NCBI GenBank assembly: GCA_965658765.1 | Contig: CBFHTO010000012.1 | Coordinates: 1 to 64,000 of the forward strand | DNA: 64,000 nt | DNA from: Glaciecola sp965658765 | Lineage (GTDB): Bacteria; Pseudomonadota; Gammaproteobacteria; Enterobacterales; Alteromonadaceae | Reading direction: 5' to 3' | In this document: one piece after another, positions 25,829-34,586 of the stretch | Layout: every line of letters begins with the position of its first letter | Position numbering within the stretch: the stretch's first letter is position 1 | The notes under the pieces: generated by a model | Seen by the model: only the letters and a program-made list of their open reading frames with translations | Told to the model about the DNA's origin: nothing | Databases searched by the model: none | Translations under genes and position numbers: made by a program

Positions 25829-26731
25829 ATGAAGCTAAGCCCAGCATATAATAAATCAAAACAACATGTTGAGCAGTTATCGCAAGCACAATTAGAGCGC
25901 TTAGCGTTTATTGATTTTAATCTGCAGTTCTTTGGCAAAGCCTCACGTTCAGATTTAATTCAACGTTTCAAAACAGGTCTTGCCGCGAGTACACGAGATT
26001 TTGCTGCTTATCGAGATATTGCCGAACACAATTTACATTTGGACCATTCAAGCAAGCAGTATATTCGTAGCGAACATTTTGAGCCGGTATTTGTGTTTTC
26101 TGCAGATTCCATCTTGCAATCGATTAGCAGAGGTTTTAGCGACGGAATCACTGCCCCGACAAAACCTTCAGAGAGATGCTTTGAGGCAATTCAACTTATC
26201 CACCCAAATATCCATATTATTGCTGCGTTGATGCGAGGTATTCATAATCAAGCAATATGCGAAGTAAATTATGTGTCTGTAAGTTCGGGAGAAACAAAGC
26301 GTACAATCGTGCCACATGCGTTAATTAATAATGGGCATAGGTGGCACGTAAGAGCTTTTGACTGCAAGTCTGAAAGTTTTAGAGACTTTGTTTGTACTCG
26401 TTTTACCTCAATAAATGTTTTGGACGAAACTGCTTTGCTAGGGCAAAAGGCTCAAGACGATGAACAGTTTAATAAAATAGTCTCTCTAACTCTAATTGTA
26501 CATCCAGATATTCAACATCCTAGAAGCATCGAATTGGACTTTGCGATGACTAAAGGCGAAAAGATAATGGGGGTAAGGGCTGCGCTAGCCGCCTACGTCT
26601 TAAGATATTGGCAAGTTGATTGCTCAAAAGAGCATCGCATATTGAACCAAGGTTGTCAGTTGGCCCTAAAAAACCATGAGGTATTAATGGATATTGATAA
26701 TCCCCAGCTTGTTCCGGGTTACCAAAAATAA
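25829..26731 (+). CDS. WYL-domain transcriptional regulator (BrxR/CapW-like architecture)
   Basis: About 300 residues. The N-terminal part (LSQAQLERLAFIDFNLQFFGKASRSDLIQRF) fits a winged helix-turn-helix; a WYL domain (about 130-215) holds the conserved patch around CEVNYVSVSSGE and GHRWHVRAFD; a C-terminal beta-rich dimerisation part follows. This order is the one described for BrxR/CapW repressors that guard anti-phage islands. No BREX, CBASS or other defence gene is in reach here, so it may act elsewhere. I chose the ATG at 25829, where AAGGA lies 7 bases before; an ATG at 25805 has none. Confidence 0.75.
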   Translation: MKLSPAYNKSKQHVEQLSQAQLERLAFIDFNLQFFGKASRSDLIQRFKTGLAASTRDFAAYRDIAEHNLHLDHSSKQYIRSEHFEPVFVFSADSILQSISRGFSDGITAPTKPSERCFEAIQLIHPNIHIIAALMRGIHNQAICEVNYVSVSSGETKRTIVPHALINNGHRWHVRAFDCKSESFRDFVCTRFTSINVLDETALLGQKAQDDEQFNKIVSLTLIVHPDIQHPRSIELDFAMTKGEKIMGVRAALAAYVLRYWQVDCSKEHRILNQGCQLALKNHEVLMDIDNPQLVPGYQK

Positions 26732-26842
26732 ATGAAGAGGGAACTAGTTTTTCTTTAATGAGTCTTATCACCTCGTTACATTGCAAAAGTCAGTCTGATA
26801 GATTAATTAACGGCAGTCGTGATAATCCTTTCTTATAACTCT

Positions 26843-26848
26843 TATAAT
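26843..26848 (+). promoter_or_regulatory. Possible -10 element upstream of the TerB-like gene
   Basis: A perfect TATAAT lies about 150 bases before the TerB-like start. The -35 at the right distance (TGATAA) is poor, so confidence is low. Confidence 0.25.
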
Positions 26849-26996
26849 GAGAGGGTATCGTTTAAGCCTTATGGATTAACATGCATTTCATGTCTTGTCG
26901 CTGCAGCGCAAGATAAAATTTTCGGCATTATGGGGAATCGTTGAATAAAACGACGACTCACTTTAACAGACAGTAAACTTCACAGAGGCAATTCAA

Positions 26997-27530
26997 ATGA
27001 GTAAGGATGATTCATATAAAACCTTAAATAAGCAAAAGAATTTTTCAGTCCAAAGTGATGATACAAACAATTCAAAATTACAGCTTACCAATGAAGCTTC
27101 TGCTGAAAATGATTATGGGTCTGCCGAAGGTATAATAGGCTGTTTCCCAGAAGGCACCACAATTGAGCAGATGCAAATGTTCAATGAAGCTATTATTAAA
27201 CTGTCAGTATTGCTATATCAAATCGATGGCAAAATCACACTCACTGAACAAGACTACTTTGAATTTATGATCAGTAACATAAATTGGAAAAGTAATATTT
27301 CGATTGAAGCCTTTATTAATGATGCAATCCATCAGGCTCGGGTATCAATAGACAGAGGTGAAGCAAGAGAGTTTTTGTTTGGCTTGAGTAATGGCCTAAA
27401 CATAAACCCAGCCCAAGCCTTAGAAGTCGCGATGGATATCACTGAAGTGGACGGCGTTCGAAGTGAAGATGAGTTAGAGTTGTTATCTTTACTTTCAAAT
27501 AGGGTGCTTGCAAAGGGTTTAGTAGCGTAA
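26997..27530 (+). CDS. TerB-like protein of unknown role
   Basis: 177 residues. A polar, disordered N-terminus (about 1-45) leads into an all-helical domain of about 115 residues. It has the acidic pattern of TerB/DjlA-type proteins: LLYQIDGKITLTEQDYF and, later, DITEVDGVRSEDELELLSLL, each an acidic helix end likely to bind a metal. TerB-fold proteins occur in tellurite or stress gene sets and as adaptors in membrane complexes. There are no ter genes nearby, so a link to tellurite is not supported. AGAGG precedes the ATG. It stands alone. Confidence 0.65.
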   Translation: MSKDDSYKTLNKQKNFSVQSDDTNNSKLQLTNEASAENDYGSAEGIIGCFPEGTTIEQMQMFNEAIIKLSVLLYQIDGKITLTEQDYFEFMISNINWKSNISIEAFINDAIHQARVSIDRGEAREFLFGLSNGLNINPAQALEVAMDITEVDGVRSEDELELLSLLSNRVLAKGLVA

Positions 27531-27764
27531 ACCACGTAAGCGCTGAGGTAGCAAATTTCTGGTCAGTGCTCAAAACCTTCATTAAGCGCGTTGTACTTAG
27601 GCCTGGTCGCTGAGTAATGAGTCGTTTTGTGTGAGGACATTTTTCTCATTACTTTCTTTTGTCTTCTTTGAAACCTGAAATTTCATGACTTTCGACCTAG
27701 TGCTAAATGAATACAAACCCGCCATAATAGACCCCAAAGCTCGACCTTTCATTTATGGATTCTT

Positions 27765-28892
27765 GTGAAAATAAATATCTCTTTGGAAAAATTGTCAGCC
27801 ATTATCACTTGGGCAATTGTCGCTGGCATAAGCTTAAATGTGATGCACTCAGACCCAAGATTTTCGTACACACACCTGTTACTTACCATTTTGGCCTTCT
27901 GTCTGTATTTAATTGTTTGGCTATTTATCGCCTCTGAATCACAGAAAATACCCGAAAAGCTTCGAAAGTCAGCAATTCCCATCTTATTTTTAATAATAAT
28001 CGCTATGTACTTTGCTGTTCCGTACTCATTTGTCGCTATCTACATGGTTATATTTAGCGCCATAACACCGTATTATATTTCTATTAAAAATGCTTTTTTG
28101 TTGTCGCCTCTTTGGTCATTACCTCAGTTTGTCATCTACAATTATTACTGGGGTGAACAAGGGGCATTGATCACCAGTTTATTATTTTGGACCTTCAACT
28201 TATTCGCACTTGTTATGGTTAACTCAAACGTAAAAGAACGAGATGCCAAGTTGAGTGCGGAGTTTACCACCCAACAGCTTTTGGCAACTCAGAGTTTACT
28301 TAACGAAGCTGTGAAACAAGATGAAAGAGTAAGAATAGCAAGAAATATTCACGATCTTTTAGGTCATCATCTAACGGCACTTGCCATCAACTTGCAAGTG
28401 GCAAGTCACAAAAGCGAAGGCGAAACCAAAGCCTTGATTGACCAATGTCACCATTTATCTAAACTACTTTTAAGCGATGTACGAGAAGCAGTCAGCGACA
28501 TCAGGGAAAAAGGCACAATTGATTTAAAAAGCAGTTTAGAAGCACTGATGGGAAACGCCACTCAATTGGAGACCGAGTTACACCTAGATGAAATGCTAGA
28601 AATATCAGATATAAATTTAGCTGACTGCCTAATAAAAATCATACAAGAAAGCCTAAGTAACGCGATGAGGCACGCTAAGGCAAAGCACTTTTTTGTCACA
28701 ATAAAAAAAGACTCAAGTTGCCTTGAACTAAAAATAAAAAATGATGGCAAGATGCCAGGTGAAATTCACTCAGGTAATGGTTTGAGGGGCATTGTAGAGC
28801 GCTGCAAAGAGTTCAGTGGTCATGCTGAGTTCAGAATAAACAAAGGATGGTTTATAAGCACAATAAAGATATGCGAGAACAATGATGATTAG
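27765..28892 (+). CDS. DesK-type membrane sensor histidine kinase
   Basis: 375 residues. Five or more membrane helices (about 10-155) are followed by a coiled coil and a HisKA_3 dimerisation helix with the phospho-accepting His196 in ARNIHDLLGHHLTA. A C-terminal ATPase domain follows (IIQESLSNAMRHAKA, GNGLRGI). The layout matches DesK/LiaS/NarX-like kinases that sense membrane state or small ligands. Start is GTG. Its last 11 bases overlap the response regulator gene, so the pair is coupled. The signal is unknown. Confidence 0.85.
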   Translation: MKINISLEKLSAIITWAIVAGISLNVMHSDPRFSYTHLLLTILAFCLYLIVWLFIASESQKIPEKLRKSAIPILFLIIIAMYFAVPYSFVAIYMVIFSAITPYYISIKNAFLLSPLWSLPQFVIYNYYWGEQGALITSLLFWTFNLFALVMVNSNVKERDAKLSAEFTTQQLLATQSLLNEAVKQDERVRIARNIHDLLGHHLTALAINLQVASHKSEGETKALIDQCHHLSKLLLSDVREAVSDIREKGTIDLKSSLEALMGNATQLETELHLDEMLEISDINLADCLIKIIQESLSNAMRHAKAKHFFVTIKKDSSCLELKIKNDGKMPGEIHSGNGLRGIVERCKEFSGHAEFRINKGWFISTIKICENNDD

Positions 28893-29532
28893 AATATTAC
28901 TTGTGGATGACCAAACCTTAGTTAGACAGGGCATAAAATCTCTACTCGCTCTGTCAGACAAACTAACGGTCGTTGCAGAAGCATGTGATGGAGAACAGGC
29001 ATTATCTATTTTAAGATTTGCAAAGCACACGGTTGATCTCGTGCTCATGGATATCAGAATGCCAAAACTCAATGGAGTAGAAACCATGAGGAGAATGAAA
29101 CAGGAAGATAACAATACTCCAGTTATTATGCTTACCACTTTTGATGATCATGACTCGGTTATGCAGTCTATCCAAGCAGGCGCAAAAGGATACTTATTAA
29201 AAGATGTATCTTTAGAAACACTTGTACAGACAATTGAAACTGTCGCGGCAGGGGAATCACTTATACAACCAGCAATTACACAACGTTTGATTGATGGTTT
29301 ACAGGGCGTAAAGACTGATTTTGAATCCGCAGAGCTACCAGATGCTTTAAGTAAACGAGAAACCGAAATACTTCGTTTGATGGCAGCGGGCTGTTCTAAC
29401 AAAGAAATGGCCGCAAGCTTATATAAATCAGAGGGCACAATCAAAAACCAAGTATCAAGTATATTGGCTAAGCTTGGTGTTCGAGATAGAACAAGAGCCG
29501 TATTAAAAGCCATAGAAGCTGGGTTCATTTAA
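28882..29532 (+). CDS. NarL/FixJ-type response regulator
   Basis: 216 residues. The receiver domain has the acidic pair in LLVDDQ, the phosphorylation aspartate at 57 (VLMDIRMP) and K in LLKDVS. The C-terminal LuxR-type helix-turn-helix (about 150-216) reads LSKRETEILRLMAAGCSNKEMA...GTIKNQVSSILAKLGVRDR. It should be phosphorylated by the overlapping DesK-type kinase and act as a DNA-binding regulator. Targets are unknown; no lipid desaturase or transporter gene flanks the pair. Confidence 0.88.
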   Translation: MMIRILLVDDQTLVRQGIKSLLALSDKLTVVAEACDGEQALSILRFAKHTVDLVLMDIRMPKLNGVETMRRMKQEDNNTPVIMLTTFDDHDSVMQSIQAGAKGYLLKDVSLETLVQTIETVAAGESLIQPAITQRLIDGLQGVKTDFESAELPDALSKRETEILRLMAAGCSNKEMAASLYKSEGTIKNQVSSILAKLGVRDRTRAVLKAIEAGFI

Positions 29533-29596
29533 TGCCTGTTAACAAAAGACTTTCATCCGATATTTTACAGCTTTACGTGAGCACTTTTCTCCATTT

Positions 29597-31336
29597 TTAA
29601 TTGTCGATGCTGGAGGTTAATGAAGCTAATTCTTCAATTTTGGATACGGTTTCTTTAATATGTGAATCGATTTCGTCAGACGATTGTCTTGAGTTTGCTG
29701 CCAATGAACGGACTTCGTCTGCAACAACTGCGAAACCACGTCCCATTTCTCCTGCCCTAGCAGCCTCAATCGCTGCATTTAAGGCGAGCAAATTGGTTTG
29801 CTCTGAGATCCCGTTAATCGTGCTCACTATTTGCGATATTGTTTGACTAATGTCCAACAATTCTTGCATGGATTTCTGAGTTTGGTTAATCGTCTTTTTG
29901 CGATTGGTTACGTTAGAAGCAAACAAAATATAACTTTTCAATTTGCCAGAAAAATCAGTTAAACATGCGATTTTAGCATCCAAAGCGATAAACAGATTCT
30001 CATGAACCACTTCGATGGTTTTGTTAATTTTACCACCGCCTTCTAGTTCGGCCCTTTCCTCAAAACTTAACTGTCCATTAATTTTAATACAAAAGTCTTT
30101 TACTGAGAGAGATGAATCTAATAACTCAGTTAAATATTTGTTGGCAAAAAATACTTCGCCTTTCGCATTAAATTCAAATAGGACAAGTGATTCACCTATC
30201 GTTTCAAGCTTATTTGTAAAATCTAAGGCCATTTGCTTCACAGATGTTATGTCTGCTTGAACAGCAATGAAGTTTGTTAATTCACCATTTTTAACGACCG
30301 GGTTAATTGATAACGATGTCCAATAGGGTTCGCCATTCTTTCGATAATTGAGAATTTCATCGTAAAAGGGAGTACGGCTGCGCAAATGATTCCGTATATC
30401 CTCTACAGTTGCAGGGTCGGTATCTTCGCCTTGTAAAAAGCTACCTGGTTTTTCTCCTTTTATTTCGCTTAACTTAAAGCCGGTTAAGCGTTCAAAACCA
30501 TTATTTACATATTCGATAAGTCCTTTACCGTCGGTAATGATGACCGCATTGTCTGTTTCATTAGCAACTAAACTCAGCATTCGTTGCTCTTCACGTTTTA
30601 ATACTTCTTCTGTCACATCTTTTATAAAGGCTGTGTAAAGTACCCTGTTGTCGAGCTTCACTTTTGAAAGTGACAGACGCCCGAACAACGATTTCCCGTC
30701 TTTCCGTTCGATTTTTACCTCACGGCTCGTGCCGACGATTTTATCTATACCGGTTGTTCGGTTAGCATTTACCATTTGGTCGTGTTGAGACTGAATCGCC
30801 TGAGGCACTAACATTTTAACGTTCCGCCCCATTACTTCATCTCGAGTATAACCCCACAACTCTCTGGCAGAGTCGTTATAAAAAGTAATATTGTTAGATT
30901 CATCAATGCAAACTACAGCATCAATGGCTTGTTCAAGAGTTTGTTGCACAATCTCTCGCGATTCTCTTTGTTCGCTGATGTCTCTTACAAACGCTGTGTA
31001 ATGTTTTTTCCTACCGACCATTACCTGAGAGAGCGCAAGCTCCACCCATATTCTTACACCATCTTTGCGTTGTAACTCAACTTCACGATGAGAGCCGACG
31101 ATGCGATCCACACCGCTGTCGCGATGCCGGTTTACGTAACCGTCATGCTGAGCCTGATGTTCAGAAGGCACCAAAAACTTGATGTTTCTTCCTAAAACCT
31201 CTTTAGCTGAATAGCCCCATAGTTTTTCAGCCGCGACATTAAAAAAAGTGATATTGTTTTTTTCGTTAATCGATACCACAGCGGTGATTGATTGTTTTAA
31301 TGCCTGCTCAGCAGCAGATGAATAGAACGCTAACAT
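29597..31336 (-). CDS. Soluble chemotaxis-type transducer with four PAS domains
   Basis: 579 residues, no membrane segment. Three clear PAS domains (about 15-120, 135-245, 255-370), the first two near-copies of each other (FFNVAAEKLWGYS and FYNDSARELWGYT), are followed by a diverged fourth (about 375-485). The end is a short methyl-accepting signalling hairpin with the conserved tip SEQTNLLALNAAIEAARAGE and GFAVVADEVRSLA. It should signal to CheA/CheW, perhaps for energy or redox taxis. PAS3 resembles LOV domains but has GEKPGSFLQ where the photoactive cysteine would be, so it is not a flavin-cysteine photoreceptor. The signalling part is short compared with full receptors. A sigma-28 promoter precedes it. 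Confidence 0.82.
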   Translation of the reverse strand: MLAFYSSAAEQALKQSITAVVSINEKNNITFFNVAAEKLWGYSAKEVLGRNIKFLVPSEHQAQHDGYVNRHRDSGVDRIVGSHREVELQRKDGVRIWVELALSQVMVGRKKHYTAFVRDISEQRESREIVQQTLEQAIDAVVCIDESNNITFYNDSARELWGYTRDEVMGRNVKMLVPQAIQSQHDQMVNANRTTGIDKIVGTSREVKIERKDGKSLFGRLSLSKVKLDNRVLYTAFIKDVTEEVLKREEQRMLSLVANETDNAVIITDGKGLIEYVNNGFERLTGFKLSEIKGEKPGSFLQGEDTDPATVEDIRNHLRSRTPFYDEILNYRKNGEPYWTSLSINPVVKNGELTNFIAVQADITSVKQMALDFTNKLETIGESLVLFEFNAKGEVFFANKYLTELLDSSLSVKDFCIKINGQLSFEERAELEGGGKINKTIEVVHENLFIALDAKIACLTDFSGKLKSYILFASNVTNRKKTINQTQKSMQELLDISQTISQIVSTINGISEQTNLLALNAAIEAARAGEMGRGFAVVADEVRSLAANSRQSSDEIDSHIKETVSKIEELASLTSSIDN

Positions 31337-31365
31337 ACAAATCCCAAGTAGTCATACCTACGAAT

Positions 31366-31392
31366 GTATCGACACTAAAATTCTATCCTTTA
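31366..31392 (-). promoter_or_regulatory. Sigma-28 (FliA) promoter of the chemotaxis-type gene
   Basis: On the minus strand TAAA is followed, after exactly 15 bases, by GTCGATAC, matching the flagellar sigma consensus TAAA-N15-GCCGATAA at 10 of 12 bases. It lies 30 bases before the start codon of a methyl-accepting-type protein, the class of gene normally read by this sigma factor. Confidence 0.7.
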
Positions 31393-31515
31393 GTATATAT
31401 TATTAAACAAGTTTTAACCCAAAAGAGTAGTTTTTGAGTTTTCATATATACATCTCTAAGAAGAACGGACGTGATGATCTGTATGATTTGTAAGGTGCTC
31501 ACGCGGTAGAATTTT

Positions 31516-31870
<355 letters not shown>

Positions 31871-31877
31871 AAACGAC

Positions 31878-31906
31878 AGTATACTCGAATCAAGTGGTCC
31901 TGCCAA
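31878..31906 (-). promoter_or_regulatory. Promoter of rnpB
   Basis: On the minus strand TTGGCA (31906-31901) and TATACT (31883-31878) are 17 bases apart, each one base from the sigma-70 consensus. The spacing puts the start of transcription at or just before the mature 5' end of the RNA at 31870. Confidence 0.75.
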
Positions 31907-31946
31907 AACAAGTTAAATAAGAATTTGCTCGCGACCAAGCATTATA

Positions 31947-32663
31947 CTATGCGTTTGCGTTATGATAGATGTTTTGCACATCATCACAATCGTTAAGCAT
32001 ATCCATAAACTTTTCAAACATTGGCATATCATCTTCACTGATATCTTTTGTTTCTTGAGGCACCCAAGAGATCTCTTCCACATCAAACTCGAGTTTTGGA
32101 AACGCCTCAGTTAATGCAGTCTTTGCTTTGAAAAACTCAGTATGTGGGACGAAAACGCTGACTTGTCCGTCTTCTACCTCGACATCGGTTACATCGACAT
32201 CGGCTTCCATTAAGGCCTCTAGTATGACTTCATCGTCATCGCCAGCAAAACCGAATACGGCTAAATGATCAAACATAAAGGCAGCTGAATTCTGAGCTCC
32301 TAGCTTACTGTCTGTTTTGGTAAAACAGTTTCTAACATCGGTTATTGTCCGATTTACATTGTCGGTTAAACAATCGACAATCACCATGCAGCCACCTGGG
32401 CCGAAACCTTCATAGCGGGCTGGTGCAAAGTCTTCACCTGCGCCACCGGCCGCTTTATCAATTGCCTTTTCAATTACATGCGCTGGTACTTGATCTTTTT
32501 TAGCTTTTTCAATTAAACGGCGAAGTGATAAGTTTGCTTCAGGATCGGGGCCACCATTTTTAGCGACAACATAAATCTCTTTTCCGTATTTTGAATAAAC
32601 TTTAGTTTTAGCCGCTGCGGTTTTCGCCATCGACACTTTTCTTACTTCAAACTTTCTTCCCAT
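31947..32663 (-). CDS. YebC/PmpR family protein (YeeN type)
   Basis: 238 residues, the standard family length. The N-terminus MGRKFEVRKVSMAKTAAAKTKVYSKYGKEIY is of the YeeN subtype and not classic YebC (MAGHSKW). The RYEGFGPGG block and the acidic C-terminal half are typical. Members have been linked to transcriptional control and, more recently, to easing translation at stalled proline stretches. It is a single gene between rnpB and zapE. Confidence 0.88.
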   Translation of the reverse strand: MGRKFEVRKVSMAKTAAAKTKVYSKYGKEIYVVAKNGGPDPEANLSLRRLIEKAKKDQVPAHVIEKAIDKAAGGAGEDFAPARYEGFGPGGCMVIVDCLTDNVNRTITDVRNCFTKTDSKLGAQNSAAFMFDHLAVFGFAGDDDEVILEALMEADVDVTDVEVEDGQVSVFVPHTEFFKAKTALTEAFPKLEFDVEEISWVPQETKDISEDDMPMFEKFMDMLNDCDDVQNIYHNANA

Positions 32664-32780
32664 AACCGTCTCTTTATATTTTTAATTTGGTTTATTTTGA
32701 TATCTTCGCGTTATTTTACACACTATTGGTAACAAATCTTTAGCAAGTTACCTTTTGCATATAAAACGTAATCAAAATCG

Positions 32781-33881
32781 TTAGGCTAAATGTGCCTGCG
32801 ATAAGTAGTCTCTAGATTGCATTTCCTGCAAGCGACTGATGCACCTTTGGAACTCAAAGGATAATCGACCAGATGTATACAATGACTCGAGCTCAACATC
32901 TGCCGAGATGATTAATTTTACCTTTCGCTCATAAAATTCGTCTATCATAGCAATGAACCTGCGAGCAATATCGTCATTTTTTTCGCTCATCTGTTTAACA
33001 TTTGCGAGCAAAACAGTTTGATAAGTGCGGCTCAGCTCAATGTAATCTGTTTGACTTCTTGGGCCATCGCACAGCGCCGTAAATTCGAACATAATGACGC
33101 TCTCTGCTTTTTTCATTGCAGGTATCGTCCGCCCCTCAACGTCGACAGTACTATTACTTTCGTACACTTCGGCTGCTAACTTTTCGAAGTAATTATCGAG
33201 ATTTTTTTGTGCATCATCATCTAGCGGATAATGATAGATTTCTGCTTGCTCTAGTGTACGCATTCTGTAGTCGGTGCCACTATCAACATTTACCACACGC
33301 GTGTGTTGGTTAATAAGCTCTATGGCTGGCAAAAAACGTGCTCGCTGTAAACCATTTTTATATAGGCCATCGGGTTCGATGTTGGAAGTCGCTACTAGAA
33401 CAATATCTTGAGCGAATAGCTCTTGCATAAGTGTGCCTAAAATCATTGCATCTGTAATATCTGAAACAAAAAATTCGTCAAAACAAATAATTTTTGTCTC
33501 ACTAGCTATTTTTTTTGCGATGAGTTTTAAGGGATCCTGTTGATTATTAAGCTGCTTTAGCTCTTGGTGAACTCTATGCATAAATCTGTGAAAGTGCACA
33601 CGCATTTTGTTGTCAAAAGGTAAGCATTCGTAAAATGTGTCTACTAAGTAAGTCTTACCTCGCCCAACACCGCCCCAAAAATAAATGCCCTGGATTGAAG
33701 GTTGAGCATTTGAGTGTTTAGTGAATTTAAATTTCAGTGGGATTCGCCACTTCTTTTTTTTCTTCGGCTCCGTAAGCTCATCATATAATCGCTGCAGCTC
33801 TTTTACAGCATTTTCTTGAGCTGAATCATACTGAAAATCTATTAATGATAAGTCGTCTTGGTATTTTTCCCAAGGAGTCAT
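32781..33881 (-). CDS. zapE: AFG1-like cell division ATPase ZapE
   Basis: 366 residues. Walker A is GGVGRGKT at about 70-77, Walker B is CFDEFFVSDI, and the family blocks MRVHFHRFMH and LVATSNIEPDGLY follow. ZapE associates with the Z-ring under stress or low-oxygen growth. It is divergent from zapG, with degQ and degS following, the usual order in gammaproteobacteria. Confidence 0.92.
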   Translation of the reverse strand: MTPWEKYQDDLSLIDFQYDSAQENAVKELQRLYDELTEPKKKKKWRIPLKFKFTKHSNAQPSIQGIYFWGGVGRGKTYLVDTFYECLPFDNKMRVHFHRFMHRVHQELKQLNNQQDPLKLIAKKIASETKIICFDEFFVSDITDAMILGTLMQELFAQDIVLVATSNIEPDGLYKNGLQRARFLPAIELINQHTRVVNVDSGTDYRMRTLEQAEIYHYPLDDDAQKNLDNYFEKLAAEVYESNSTVDVEGRTIPAMKKAESVIMFEFTALCDGPRSQTDYIELSRTYQTVLLANVKQMSEKNDDIARRFIAMIDEFYERKVKLIISADVELESLYTSGRLSFEFQRCISRLQEMQSRDYLSQAHLA

Positions 33882-34055
33882 TCACAGCCCTCAAATTGAT
33901 TGTTAGCAAGATTTTGGAGCGCAAGTATACAAGGCTAGTGTGCTCTTGTGTAGCGAGCGATTAGTATCAGCATAAAATTTTTACACATTAGCCCTTGCAA
34001 GAATTAGTGCAATAGTAAAGGATCGTCATAACTTCTCTATTTTCGGAAAAACAAT

Positions 34056-34517
34056 ATGGAAATGTATCTTGTATTTGGGCTCGGTTTTATGGCGGCTTTT
34101 ATTCTGGGTTTTGTTATTGCCTGGTTTTGGGCGAAATCAAACGCTAAAGCTCTATATAAAAAGAATAGTCACCCCGAGGCTGAATTAAAATCACTTATGG
34201 CACAGCAGGCGCAGCAGTATTTGACCAACAGTCGAAACTCGCTACACAAATTAGAAACCGAGCTTCAAATGCTGAGAGATAACGTCTCACAATATGAACA
34301 AGTTCTCAGCACTTCACAAGAAGACGAAAGTACAAGTTCATTTTTTGGTGAACATGCTAGTGTGTTTTTACGTAACACTAAATTGAAGGACAATAAGTTT
34401 GCTGCGGAACGCTCTAGCGATGCCCAACCAAGAGACTTTGCTAATCAAGGTTCTGGTCTTTTTGTTGGTCATCCTGCTTTAGAAGAAGCAAAAATAGACG
34501 ACAAACAAGCAAATTAA
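34056..34517 (+). CDS. zapG: Inner-membrane envelope/division protein ZapG (YhcB, DUF1043)
   Basis: 153 residues. One N-terminal membrane helix (about 3-25, LVFGLGFMAAFILGFVIAWFW) is followed by a coiled coil (about 40-90) and a disordered, polar tail. Position between zapE and degQ and the helix plus coiled-coil layout match YhcB/ZapG, which links cell division and envelope growth. The tail is longer and less conserved than the core. Confidence 0.85.
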   Translation: MEMYLVFGLGFMAAFILGFVIAWFWAKSNAKALYKKNSHPEAELKSLMAQQAQQYLTNSRNSLHKLETELQMLRDNVSQYEQVLSTSQEDESTSSFFGEHASVFLRNTKLKDNKFAAERSSDAQPRDFANQGSGLFVGHPALEEAKIDDKQAN

Positions 34518-34586
34518 CTTGAGTTGTGAACTATTGCCCCTAATTTATAGTCAGTAGAGTGTATTTTTTTAGGAGTGTCTCAATTC

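Noticed and set aside
29597..31336. LOV blue-light photoreceptor
   Set aside because: The third PAS domain has the FLQ motif but not the essential cysteine.
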